Shown piece after piece: positions 1 to 6,807 of a DNA stretch of 14,957 nt. Both the position numbers and the translations under genes were made by a program. Origin of the DNA: an uncultured Roseiflexaceae bacterium (GTDB lineage: Bacteria > Chloroflexota > Chloroflexia > Chloroflexales > Roseiflexaceae); assembly GCA_937974195.1 (NCBI GenBank), contig CALJIC010000314.1, positions 1 to 14,957 of the forward strand, in the 5' to 3' direction. Positions within the stretch are counted from its first letter, which is position 1, and each line of letters opens with the position of its first letter. The notes beneath the pieces are model-generated. The model was not told where the DNA came from. It searched no databases and saw nothing but the letters and a program-made list of their open reading frames with translations.

Positions 1-134
1 CACCGCGTAAGTCCTGTCATGTGAAGTTTAGCAGATTGTTGTGCGCCCGGCATCGCCGGCGGAAGAAGGCGTCCCCGGCGGGCCGGCGGCCCTTCAGCCC
101 ACCCTGCGGGTAAGCGGCGCGGCGGGCGCGGCGA

Positions 135-143
135 TGCTATAAT
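135..143 (+). promoter_or_regulatory. Extended -10 promoter for the acyl-CoA dehydrogenase operon
   Basis: The sequence TGCTATAAT is a perfect extended -10 (TG, one base, TATAAT). No -35 hexamer stands 16-18 nt upstream, which fits an extended -10 promoter that does not need one. Transcription would begin near 150, leaving a leader of about 105 nt before the ATG at 256. Function is inferred from motif and position. Confidence 0.55.
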
Positions 144-161
144 CAGGCTGCAAGCGCACGG

Positions 162-178
162 GCGCGGCGGAGCCGCGC
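162..178 (+). other. Leader hairpin 1
   Basis: GCGCGGC (162-168) and GCCGCGC (172-178) form a perfect 7-bp stem with a 3-nt loop. It lies just after the expected transcription start of the first operon. It could affect mRNA stability, or be a chance product of high GC. Confidence 0.35.
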
Positions 179-216
179 GGGGGCACGGAACAGCACCCGA
201 CGGCGGGCGCAGCTCT

Positions 217-231
217 GCGGGGAGACCCCGC
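217..231 (+). other. Leader hairpin 2, next to the ribosome binding site
   Basis: GCGGGG (217-222) and CCCCGC (226-231) form a perfect 6-bp stem with loop AGA. It ends 2 nt before the purine-rich Shine-Dalgarno region (AAGGAAGGGAAAGGA, 234-248) of the acyl-CoA dehydrogenase. It may insulate or modulate ribosome loading. No riboswitch fold is recognised. Confidence 0.35.
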
Positions 232-255
232 TCAAGGAAGGGAAAGGAACGCACA

Positions 256-1422
256 ATGGAGTACGCGCTTCCCGAAGACCTGAGGCTGCTGCGGCAGACG
301 GTACGCGAGTTCGCCGAGCGCGAGATAGCCCCGATCGCTCGTGAGATCGACGAGGAGGAGCGGGTGCCGTTCGAGATGCTGCGCAAGGCCGCCGACCTCG
401 GCCTGCTCGGCGTCCCGTTCCCCGAGGAGTACGGCGGCATGGAGGCCGGGATCACCGGCTACTGCGTCCTCATGGAGGAGATCAACCGCAAGTGCGCCTC
501 CACCGGGACGATCATGGGCGCCCACATGGCGCTGTGCTCCACCTCCATCCACCTCGCCGGCACCCCGGAGCAGAAGGACCGCTACCTGCGCCCGCTGATC
601 GCCGGCCGCAAGTGGGGCGCCTGGGCGCTCACCGAGCCCGGCGCCGGATCGGACGCCGCCCATATCCGCACCAGCGCCGTGCGCCAGGGCGACGAGTGGG
701 TGCTCAACGGCTCCAAGATGTGGATCACCAACGGCTCGTTCGCCGATGTGATCGTCGTCTTCGCCACCACCGACCCGTCCGCCGGGCCGCGCGGTATCTC
801 GGCCTTCATCGTCGAGAAGGACTTCCCCGGCTTCAAGGTCGGCAAGGTCGAGCCGAAGATGGGGCTGCGCGCCTCGCACACCGCCTCGCTGTTCTTCGAG
901 GACTGCCGGGTGCCGGCCGCCAACCTGCTCGGCGAGGTCGGCAGGGGGTACGCGCTGGCGATGCAGACGCTCGACCTCGGGCGCTGCGGGCTCGGCGCTG
1001 GCTCGCTCGGCGCCGCCAAGGAGGCCTACGAGCTGGCGCTGCGCTACTCGATCGAGCGCCAGCAGTTCGGCCGCCCGATCGCCGACTTCCAGGCCATCCA
1101 GTTCAAGCTGGCCGATATGGCGGTCAAGATCTACACGCTGCAGCAGATCGTCTACGACTGTGCCGCCAAGGTGGACCGCGGCGAGCCGGCGCGGCTCGAG
1201 TCCAGCATCGTCAAGCTGTACGGCACCGAGGTGGTCTCGCAGATCATCGACGAGGCCATCCAGATCCACGGCGGGATGGGCTTCTCGCGCGAGGTGCCGC
1301 TGGAGCGCATGTACCGCGACGCGCGCGTCTTCCGCATCTACGAGGGCACGAACGAGATCCAGCGCTATGTGATCGCCAGCGAGCTGCTCAAGGCCGCCGG
1401 GCACAAGGTGCGGCTGTACTGA
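256..1422 (+). CDS. Acyl-CoA dehydrogenase
   Basis: FAD-dependent alpha,beta-dehydrogenation of an acyl-CoA thioester, with electrons passed to electron-transfer flavoprotein; cytoplasmic. At 388 residues it is a normal-length, complete member of the family. The N-terminal helical domain spans about 1-120. The ALTEPGAGSD signature is at 124-133 and the GSKMWITNG segment at 152-160 in the middle beta domain. The C-terminal helical domain has QFGRPIADFQAIQFKLADM (270-288) and QIHGGMGFS (336-344). The catalytic base is Glu363 in YEGTNEIQR, the position used by short- and medium-chain acyl-CoA dehydrogenases. The ATG at 256 follows a strong purine-rich ribosome binding site. It is the first gene of a tight four-gene unit. 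Chain length or branched-chain specificity cannot be read from the sequence, so no symbol is given. Confidence 0.95.
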   Translation: MEYALPEDLRLLRQTVREFAEREIAPIAREIDEEERVPFEMLRKAADLGLLGVPFPEEYGGMEAGITGYCVLMEEINRKCASTGTIMGAHMALCSTSIHLAGTPEQKDRYLRPLIAGRKWGAWALTEPGAGSDAAHIRTSAVRQGDEWVLNGSKMWITNGSFADVIVVFATTDPSAGPRGISAFIVEKDFPGFKVGKVEPKMGLRASHTASLFFEDCRVPAANLLGEVGRGYALAMQTLDLGRCGLGAGSLGAAKEAYELALRYSIERQQFGRPIADFQAIQFKLADMAVKIYTLQQIVYDCAAKVDRGEPARLESSIVKLYGTEVVSQIIDEAIQIHGGMGFSREVPLERMYRDARVFRIYEGTNEIQRYVIASELLKAAGHKVRLY

Positions 1423-1423
1423 C

Positions 1424-2377
1424 GTGACGCGCGCGACGACACACGGCCACCTCGGCCGGCGGCGCTTCCTGGCGCGCTGCCTCGCGGGCCTGCCGCCGCT
1501 CGCGCTCGCCGCGTGTGGGGCCGAGCCAGCGGTGCGGAGCCAGCCAACCGAGCAGCCTGCCGCCAGCCCAAGCGCGCCGCCGGCCGAGGAGCTCAGGGAC
1601 ACGCCGCGCCCAGCTCCCACGCCCTCCACGGGGCCGGGGGCGCCGACCACGGAGCCGACCATGCCAGCCAGCCAGGCAGAACCAACCGCGCAGCCGAGCG
1701 AGGTCGGCCGTCTTGTCTCACGGCCCCCGGCGGCCGCGCCCGAGCTTCCGCAGGAGCCGGGCGTGCGCCCGATGGTCCTGACCGCGCAGCGCGACACGCT
1801 GCTCTACGTGCCGGAGGGGTACGACCCGCAGCGGCCCGCGCCGCTGGTCATGCTGCTGCACGGCGCCGGGGGCACCGCCGAGCGCGGGCTCTCGCTGCTG
1901 CAGCCCTTCGCCGACGAGCACGGCCTGCTCCTGGTCGCCCCCACGTCGCGCGCGTCGACGTGGGACATCCTCGCCGAGGGCCGCTTCGGCCGCGACGTCG
2001 CGCTGCTCGACGCCGCCCTCGACCGCGTGTTCGCCCGCTACGCCATCGACCCGGCGCGCCTCGCGATCGGCGGCTTCTCCGACGGCGCGTCCTACGCGCT
2101 GTCGCTCGGCGTCGGCAACGGCGACCTGTTCACCCACGTGCTCGCCTTCTCGCCGGGCTTCGTCGCCGACCTGCAGCGGGTGGGCGCGCCGCGGATCTAC
2201 GTCTCGCACGGCATGCGCGACGAGGTGCTGCCGATCGACCGCTGCAGCCGGCGGATCGTGCCGCGCATGCGCCGCGACGGCTACGATGTGCGCTACGTCG
2301 AGTTCGATGGCCCGCACATCGTCCCGGACGCGGTCCGCCGCGACGCGATGGCCTGGTTTGCCGAGCCCACCTCGTAG
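1424..2377 (+). CDS. Lipoprotein alpha/beta-hydrolase (esterase-like)
   Basis: Probably a lipid-anchored extracytoplasmic serine hydrolase acting on an ester. The 317-residue protein begins with GRRRFL (11-16), which resembles a Tat signal, followed by a hydrophobic stretch and the lipobox LAAC (28-31), so Cys31 is the likely lipidated residue. Residues 33-110 are a Pro/Ala/Thr/Ser-rich spacer. The hydrolase domain follows: oxyanion segment HGAGG (146-150), nucleophile elbow GFSDG with Ser219, Asp266 in GMRDEVLP and His298 in GPHIV, a complete triad. The fold resembles dienelactone hydrolase, PHB-depolymerase-like and phospholipase/carboxylesterase families; the substrate is unknown. The GTG start at 1424 lies 1 nt after the dehydrogenase stop and has only a weak upstream AAGGTG, so translation probably depends on reinitiation. 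Later starts would lose the lipobox. Confidence 0.85.
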   Translation: MTRATTHGHLGRRRFLARCLAGLPPLALAACGAEPAVRSQPTEQPAASPSAPPAEELRDTPRPAPTPSTGPGAPTTEPTMPASQAEPTAQPSEVGRLVSRPPAAAPELPQEPGVRPMVLTAQRDTLLYVPEGYDPQRPAPLVMLLHGAGGTAERGLSLLQPFADEHGLLLVAPTSRASTWDILAEGRFGRDVALLDAALDRVFARYAIDPARLAIGGFSDGASYALSLGVGNGDLFTHVLAFSPGFVADLQRVGAPRIYVSHGMRDEVLPIDRCSRRIVPRMRRDGYDVRYVEFDGPHIVPDAVRRDAMAWFAEPTS

Positions 2378-2406
2378 CGTGGCCCTCACACGGCCGGAGG
2401 CGCGCC

Positions 2407-3255
2407 ATGATCCTCCCCCGCGAGACCGTGCCGGTCGCCGCTGTCGCCGCGCACTACGACGAGCTTGACCGCTTCTACCGCGAGATCTGGGGTGAGCACG
2501 TCCACCACGGGCTGTGGCGCACCGGCCGCGAGCGCCCCGAGGAGGCGGTGGTGCAGCTCGTCGAGCTCGTCGCGCAGCGCGCCGGGATCGCACCCCACGC
2601 CCGCGTGTGCGACGTCGGCGCGGGCTACGGGGCCACCGCCCGGCACCTGGCGCGCCGCTACGACGCGCACGTCACCGCGCTGACGATCTCGATCGTCCAG
2701 TGCGCCTACGCCCGCTCCCTCGACCCGGCGGCGGACAACCCGGTCTACCTGCTCCGGGACTGGCTGGCGAACGGCCTGCCGGACGAGTCGTTCGACGCCG
2801 TGATTATGATCGAGAGCACCGAGCACATGGCCGACAAGCGGCGGGCGTTCGACGAGGCGCGCCGCGTGCTGCGGCCGGGAGGGCGCCTGGTGGTGTGCGC
2901 CTGGCTCGCGCGCGAGGAGGCGCGCCCCTGGGAGGTCAGGCATCTGCTGGAGCCGATCTGCCGCGAGGGGCGCCTGGCTGGGATGGGCACGCAGTCCGAG
3001 TACGCCGAGCTGATAGCGGCGGCGGGGCTGGCGCGGGAGAGCTTCGAGGACCTGAGCGCGCAGGTGCGCCGCACCTGGCCGATCTGCATCGGGCGCGCGC
3101 TGCGCGGCCTCTGGCGCCACCCGCACTACCGCGCCTTCCTGCGCGACCGCTCCAGGCCGAACCGCGTCTTCCTGTGGGCGATGCCGCGGCTGTGGGCCGC
3201 GTACCTCACCGGGAGCATGCGCTACGGCCTGTTCGCAGCCCGGCGGTCGCAGTAG
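2407..3255 (+). CDS. Class I SAM-dependent methyltransferase, tocopherol/sterol methyltransferase-like
   Basis: Transfers a methyl group from S-adenosylmethionine to a small molecule. The 282-residue protein opens with HYDELDRFYREIWGEHVHHGLW (16-37), the leader typical of gamma-tocopherol, sterol and related C-methyltransferases. Motif I, VCDVGAGYGATARHLA, is at 67-82 with DVGAGYG at 69-75. TISIVQ (93-98) matches the family's 'L(T/S)xSxxQ' segment. The acidic loop IESTEHM (135-141) and RVLRPGGRL (153-161) follow. The C-terminal part (about 225-282) is basic and aromatic-rich and may shape the substrate pocket or touch a membrane. The ATG at 2407 is preceded by GGAGG at 2396-2400 with 6-nt spacing; the same frame stays open further upstream, but that part overlaps the hydrolase gene and is not real coding. 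The gene starts 29 nt after the hydrolase. The substrate is unknown; a prenylated quinol, terpenoid or fatty acyl acceptor is possible. Confidence 0.87.
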   Translation: MILPRETVPVAAVAAHYDELDRFYREIWGEHVHHGLWRTGRERPEEAVVQLVELVAQRAGIAPHARVCDVGAGYGATARHLARRYDAHVTALTISIVQCAYARSLDPAADNPVYLLRDWLANGLPDESFDAVIMIESTEHMADKRRAFDEARRVLRPGGRLVVCAWLAREEARPWEVRHLLEPICREGRLAGMGTQSEYAELIAAAGLARESFEDLSAQVRRTWPICIGRALRGLWRHPHYRAFLRDRSRPNRVFLWAMPRLWAAYLTGSMRYGLFAARRSQ

Positions 3256-3294
3256 CTGGCCCGCCGCGCCCGCGGGCCGCACGAGGAGGAGCAC

Positions 3295-4110
3295 ATGCAT
3301 TTCGGCATCGAAGTGGTTCCGTTCGGGCCGTTCAGCGACCCGCGGCTGGTGGCGCAGGTGGCGCGCACCGCCGAAGAGGCCGGCTGGGAGGCGATCGCGC
3401 TCTGGGATCACCTCAGCTTCCCCTCCAGCGGCGACCCGTGGGTAACGCTCGCCGCCGTCGCCGCCGCCACCAGCCGCATGAAGCTGATCACCGGCGTCGC
3501 GCCCCTGCCCCGCTACCGCCCGCACCTGCTGGCCCGCACGCTCACCGCGCTGGACATCCTGAGCGGCGGGCGCGTGATCTTCGGCACCGGCCTCGGCGTC
3601 ACCTGGGACCTGGTGCCGTTCGGCGACCCGGGCGACGACCGGGTGCGGGCGGCGATGACCGATGAGGGGCTGGAGCTGCTCTGCCGCCTCTGGACCGGCG
3701 AGCAGGTCACGCACCGCGGCGCGCACTACACGGTCGACGGCGTCGCGATGACGCCTACGCCGGTGCAGCGGCCGCGCATCCCGGTGTGGATCGGCGGCGA
3801 CAGCCGCCCGGCGCTGCGGCGCGCCGCCCGCTGGGACGGCTGGATCATCGGGGTGATCAGCGAGCAGCGCGCGATCATCAAGACGCCCGAGGAGGTCGCC
3901 GCGCAGGTGGCCTACATCCGCGAACACCGCGCGCCGGACGCCGGCCCCTTCGATGTTGCCGTGGACGGCACCTCGGAGATCGGGGACGACGGGGAGACCG
4001 CCCGCGCCTACGAGCGCGCCGGCGCGACCTGGTGGCTCGAGTGCATCTACGGGTCGCGCGGGCCGGTCGAGGCGCAGCTCGAGCGCCTCGCCGCCGGCCC
4101 GCCGTCCTGA
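3295..4110 (+). CDS. LLM-class (luciferase-like) flavin/F420-dependent oxidoreductase
   Basis: A TIM-barrel oxidoreductase of the bacterial luciferase-like family, using FMN or coenzyme F420; cytoplasmic. Family landmarks are AEEAGWEAIALWDHL (26-40), strand TSRMKLITGVAPLPRYRPHLLA (59-80), LDILSGGRVIFGTGLG (86-101) and PVWIGGDSRPALRRAARWDGWI (163-184). At 271 residues it is on the short side for the family but keeps the core from the first strand onward. GGAGGA (3285-3290) precedes the ATG. It starts 39 nt after the methyltransferase and is the last gene of the operon. Its stop is only 7 nt from that of the convergent gene on the other strand. The choice of cofactor and the reaction (monooxygenation, or hydride transfer from F420H2) cannot be decided here. 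Confidence 0.88.
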   Translation: MHFGIEVVPFGPFSDPRLVAQVARTAEEAGWEAIALWDHLSFPSSGDPWVTLAAVAAATSRMKLITGVAPLPRYRPHLLARTLTALDILSGGRVIFGTGLGVTWDLVPFGDPGDDRVRAAMTDEGLELLCRLWTGEQVTHRGAHYTVDGVAMTPTPVQRPRIPVWIGGDSRPALRRAARWDGWIIGVISEQRAIIKTPEEVAAQVAYIREHRAPDAGPFDVAVDGTSEIGDDGETARAYERAGATWWLECIYGSRGPVEAQLERLAAGPPS

Positions 4111-4117
4111 GGATCGC

Positions 4118-5488
4118 CTACGACGCCCGCTGCAGCACGAGCTCGACCGTCGTCGGGTGGCCCTGGGTGATCACCAGGACCGCCTCGGTGGTGGTGAAGA
4201 GCAGCTGCCCGCCGGCCTCGATCGTCGCCCGCACCGCGTACGTGTTGCGCTCGTTGATCTGGCGCGGGTCGTAGGTCAGCGTGAACGGGATCGGCACCTG
4301 CTGGGCGCCGGGCTCGATCAGCGCCTCGGCGATCTGCGTCGCCGGCGCGTCCTGGCGCGAGATATCGAGCAGCAGCACCTGCACGCGCGCGTCTGGCGGC
4401 AGGGCGATGCGCTCGCGGTACGTCACCGTGCCGGTGACGGTGGCGGCGGTGGGCGGCTGCGAGGCCACGAACGTCAGCGTGGAGCCGTCGTAGAGCAGGC
4501 GCAGCTGGTTGGCCGAGAGGGCGTAGCGCACCCGGCCCTGCAGCGCGCGCAGCACCTCGCGCTCCTGCTGGTTCACCGGCCCGTCGCACGCCCTGAGCGT
4601 GCTGATGATGCTCTCGAACACGATCTCATCGCCCTCGACGCGGTAGGAGCCGCCGAACCCGTTGCAGCCGGTCATGCCGCTGACCCTCGAGTCGCTGCCG
4701 AAGTCGATCGTCGCCGGGCTGGCGGCCACGGCCTCGACCGGCGCGCTGTCCGGGCCGAACGACTCCAGCCGCCAGAGCGTGCCGATGAGGGTCGCGGTGG
4801 GGGCCTCGTTGTAGCCCACCAGCGCGGCGCCGAGCCGCCCGAGCAGCACGTCGTAGGGCGGCTGGTTCTCGGGGTGCAGCTCGAGGCGCGCCCGCTCGAA
4901 CCACTGCACGGTGTACTCCTGGCCCTCGACCGTCTCGGTCATCGCGTCGCTGAGCGGCAGGCCGAAGAGCGCCAGGCTCTCGGCGTAGGGCTGGGCGCCC
5001 GCCACCGGGCCGCTCCCGTCGAGGTCGATCCCGTTGGCCTGCCAGGCGCGCAGGAAGGCGCCGCAGACGTTGTGGCCGGTCTCGGGGAAGAAGAGGCACT
5101 CCTCGCGCGGCTCGCTCCTCGGGAAGACGAACCAGTCGCGCCCCTCCTGGAGGAGCTGGAGCGCGCCGAGCCGCCCGAGCTGGACGTCGTAGGGCGGCTG
5201 GTTCTCGGGGTGCAGCTCGAGGCGCGCCCGCTCGAACCACTGGGCCTGGAAGGGCTCGCCCTCGAAGCTCTCCTCGCGCTGGGGCGAGATCGGCAGGCCG
5301 AAGACCGCGAGCCCGCCGTTCTGCTCCCAGAACGTGCGGATGCGCCCGCTGATGCAGTAGCCCGTCTCGGGGAAGCAGCGCTCGTCCGCCTGCTCCTGGG
5401 CCTGCGCCTCGCTCACGGCGAATCCCGCCAGCAGCAGCGCGGCAAGCAGAACGCGCCACCGAAGCGCCCTACGCACAATATCGAACAT
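4118..5488 (-). CDS. Secreted modular protein: two surface repeats, META domain, YbaY-like domain
   Basis: An extracytoplasmic protein of unknown role, 456 residues. The signal peptide is 1-30 (RR followed by a leucine-rich core, cleavage after AQA). Two homologous repeats follow, about 38-110 and 134-222; each starts with FPETG, then a Cys, an FGLP segment, and ends with QWFERARLELHPENQPPYDV and LGRLGA. They resemble, but are not identical to, LGFP-type cell-surface repeats. A META/HslJ-like domain spans about 234-341, with TGCNGFGG (273-280) and Cys301. The C-terminal domain (351-453: TVTYRERIALPPDARVQVLL..., IPFTLTYDP) resembles the YbaY/lipoprotein-chaperone domain. The ATG at 5488 is chosen because AAAGGAAA lies 6 nt upstream and the signal peptide begins there; the in-frame ATG at 5557 adds 23 residues that do not look like a leader. 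The gene stands alone, convergent with the operon to its left. A cell-wall or stress role is only a guess. Confidence 0.85.
   Translation of the reverse strand: MFDIVRRALRWRVLLAALLLAGFAVSEAQAQEQADERCFPETGYCISGRIRTFWEQNGGLAVFGLPISPQREESFEGEPFQAQWFERARLELHPENQPPYDVQLGRLGALQLLQEGRDWFVFPRSEPREECLFFPETGHNVCGAFLRAWQANGIDLDGSGPVAGAQPYAESLALFGLPLSDAMTETVEGQEYTVQWFERARLELHPENQPPYDVLLGRLGAALVGYNEAPTATLIGTLWRLESFGPDSAPVEAVAASPATIDFGSDSRVSGMTGCNGFGGSYRVEGDEIVFESIISTLRACDGPVNQQEREVLRALQGRVRYALSANQLRLLYDGSTLTFVASQPPTAATVTGTVTYRERIALPPDARVQVLLLDISRQDAPATQIAEALIEPGAQQVPIPFTLTYDPRQINERNTYAVRATIEAGGQLLFTTTEAVLVITQGHPTTVELVLQRAS
4827..4906 (-). repeat. Internal 80-bp direct repeat, copy nearer the 3' end of the gene
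   Basis: Encodes the end of the second surface repeat (QWFERARLELHPENQ...LGRLGA). It differs from the copy at 5163-5242 at only 2 of 80 positions (GTGCTG against GTCCAG across two codons). The offset is 336 bp, exactly 112 codons, so the frame is kept. Confidence 0.9.
5163..5242 (-). repeat. Internal 80-bp direct repeat, copy nearer the 5' end of the gene
   Basis: Partner of 4827-4906, encoding the end of the first surface repeat. Synonymous positions match through about 26 codons, while the rest of the two protein repeats has diverged strongly. This suggests gene conversion or a recent partial duplication. Confidence 0.9.
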
Positions 5489-5687
5489 CCCTGATTTCCT
5501 TTCGTCGTGTGAAGCACATTCCTGATTCGTGTAGCAAAGCGTGTTCCAGGGATGCACGGTCTGCTGGAGAGCGTCTGCAAGCCCTGTTTGCGGGCGAGCA
5601 TCTCGGAAGCGAGCACCGGCTCCCGCCGGCTGCCGAGGAGCGCGCGCCTCGCAGCAGTGCCAGGAGCAAATGCCGGGCCAGCGCGAT

Positions 5688-5717
5688 CGGGCGGCGCGGG
5701 GCCGCGGTTGCCGCCCG
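5688..5717. repeat. Inverted repeat overlapping a -35 element
   Basis: CGGGCGGC (5688-5695) and GCCGCCCG (5710-5717) are perfect 8-bp arms separated by 14 nt. The right arm overlaps the proposed -35 (5708-5713). It could be an operator, or chance in GC-rich DNA. Confidence 0.35.
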
Positions 5718-5736
5718 GCCGTTCGCCCGGTACAAT
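5708..5736 (+). promoter_or_regulatory. Sigma-70-type promoter for the glycosidase-like gene
   Basis: TTGCCG (5708-5713) and TACAAT (5731-5736) are separated by exactly 17 nt. They match the consensus at 4 of 6 and 5 of 6 positions. The expected transcript starts near 5743, about 55 nt before the ATG at 5799. Confidence 0.5.
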
Positions 5737-5798
5737 GGCGGCGGCATCCACCGGCAAGGCTCGCCGGGAGCCTGATCGACCTGTCAAGCGGAGCGCAG

Positions 5799-6749
5799 AT
5801 GAACCCACCTATCCTCTTCGGGCCCTACGGCAGCAGCGCGCTGGCCTACGTCGACCGGCTGGCGGAGTACGGGGCCAACGCCTGCTGGTTCCATATGTTC
5901 GACGAGCGCGCGTTCGAGGACTGCGCGCGCCACGGCATCGCCGCGTGCGTCGAGTTCAAGACCTTCCGCGCCGACTTCAGCGCGCGCCCGGAGCTGGTGC
6001 CGATCGGCGCCGACGGCCGGCCGATCCGCTACGGCAAGCTGGTGCAGGGGGTCTGCCTCTCGCAGCGCGACTTCCTCGAGGAGACTGAGGCGAACCTGGT
6101 GGCGGGCGTGCGCGCCTTCCAGCCGGCCGGCATCTGGCTCGACTACCTGACCTACGCCGGCTGGTTCGAGGTGCCCGATCCGGACCTTCAGGAGAGCTGC
6201 TTCTGCCCGGCCTGCATCGCCGAGTTCTGCGAGGCGACCGGGGTCGACGCCACGACGCCGGCCGAGATCCTGGGCGAGCACGCCGCGGAGTGGGCGCGCC
6301 ACAAGTGCGAGCGGGTGGCGAAGTTCGCGGCGCGCTACGCGCAGATCATCCGCGAGCACCTCCCCAAGTGCGTCATCGGCGCCTACATGTGCCCGTGGAC
6401 GCCCGACGAGTTCGACGGGGCGCTCACGCGCATCTTCGCGCAGGACTACCAGCTCCTCGCGGAGTCGATCGACGTGTTCACGCCGCTGATCTACGGCACC
6501 AAGAGCGGCCGCCCGGCCACCTGGGGGCGCGAGTTCCTCACCGCCGCGCCGGGGTTCGTGCCCTCCAACCGCCGCGTGCAGCTGATCCTGGACGCGCTCG
6601 ACGGGGTCGAGAGCCTGCGCGAGACCGCGGCCTCGCCGGTGCCCTCCTACGGCCTGCAGGTCTTCGGCGGCGCGGCGATCTTCGCCGACGACGCGCTCGC
6701 GCAGGTGTTCCGCGAGAGCGCCGCGCAGATCCGGGCCGCGCTCGGCTGA
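5799..6749 (+). CDS. Putative TIM-barrel glycoside-hydrolase-like protein
   Basis: Function not established; 316 residues, no signal peptide, so probably cytoplasmic. The layout resembles uncharacterised TIM-barrel 'glycosyl-hydrolase-like' (GHL) families. The strand-end motif AGIWLDYLTYAGWFE (110-124) contains Asp115. It is followed by SCFCPACIAEF (133-143), comparable to the 'CxCxxCxxxF' segment those proteins carry after their acidic motif. Other strands are visible at NACWFHMFDE (27-36), VIGAYMCPWTPDEFD (192-206) and SIDVFTPLIYG (223-233). The ATG at 5799 has GGAG 5 nt upstream and follows a good promoter; the frame is open to 5541, but the upstream part has a low-complexity composition unlike this family. 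It is a single gene, convergent with the regulator (58 nt between). It could be a glycosidase or an amidohydrolase-like barrel; the substrate is unknown. Confidence 0.7.
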   Translation: MNPPILFGPYGSSALAYVDRLAEYGANACWFHMFDERAFEDCARHGIAACVEFKTFRADFSARPELVPIGADGRPIRYGKLVQGVCLSQRDFLEETEANLVAGVRAFQPAGIWLDYLTYAGWFEVPDPDLQESCFCPACIAEFCEATGVDATTPAEILGEHAAEWARHKCERVAKFAARYAQIIREHLPKCVIGAYMCPWTPDEFDGALTRIFAQDYQLLAESIDVFTPLIYGTKSGRPATWGREFLTAAPGFVPSNRRVQLILDALDGVESLRETAASPVPSYGLQVFGGAAIFADDALAQVFRESAAQIRAALG

Positions 6750-6807
6750 ACGACGCCACGATGTTGCCTGGGGTGTGGTTGCGCGTCTTCGCCGCGCCTG
6801 TAGCGGG

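Larger units (their letters stand above)
5489..5798. other. Divergent intergenic region (310 nt)
   Basis: Lies between the secreted modular protein (minus) and the glycosidase-like protein (plus). The part near 5489-5600 is less GC-rich and should hold the leftward promoter, but I see no convincing -10/-35 pair there. The right part holds the plus-strand promoter at 5708-5736 and an inverted repeat at 5688-5717. No small gene with a ribosome binding site is visible. Confidence 0.6.

Noticed and set aside
232..1797. Long minus-strand open frame (521 codons) opposite the acyl-CoA dehydrogenase
   Set aside because: It is antisense to a gene with clear family motifs, has a low-complexity composition, and has no recognisable domain; typical of GC-rich DNA.
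2386..3927. Long minus-strand open frame across the methyltransferase and LLM genes
   Set aside because: Spans two well-supported plus-strand genes and their gap; histidine/arginine/alanine-rich, no family motif.
3953..5494. Long plus-strand open frame opposite the secreted modular protein
   Set aside because: The minus strand encodes a signal peptide and recognisable domains; this frame is a shadow, and its repeats only mirror the 80-bp repeat.
5489..5557. 23-residue N-terminal extension of the secreted modular protein from the ATG at 5557
   Set aside because: It would bury the signal peptide, and the ATG at 5488 has a well-placed AAAGGAAA.
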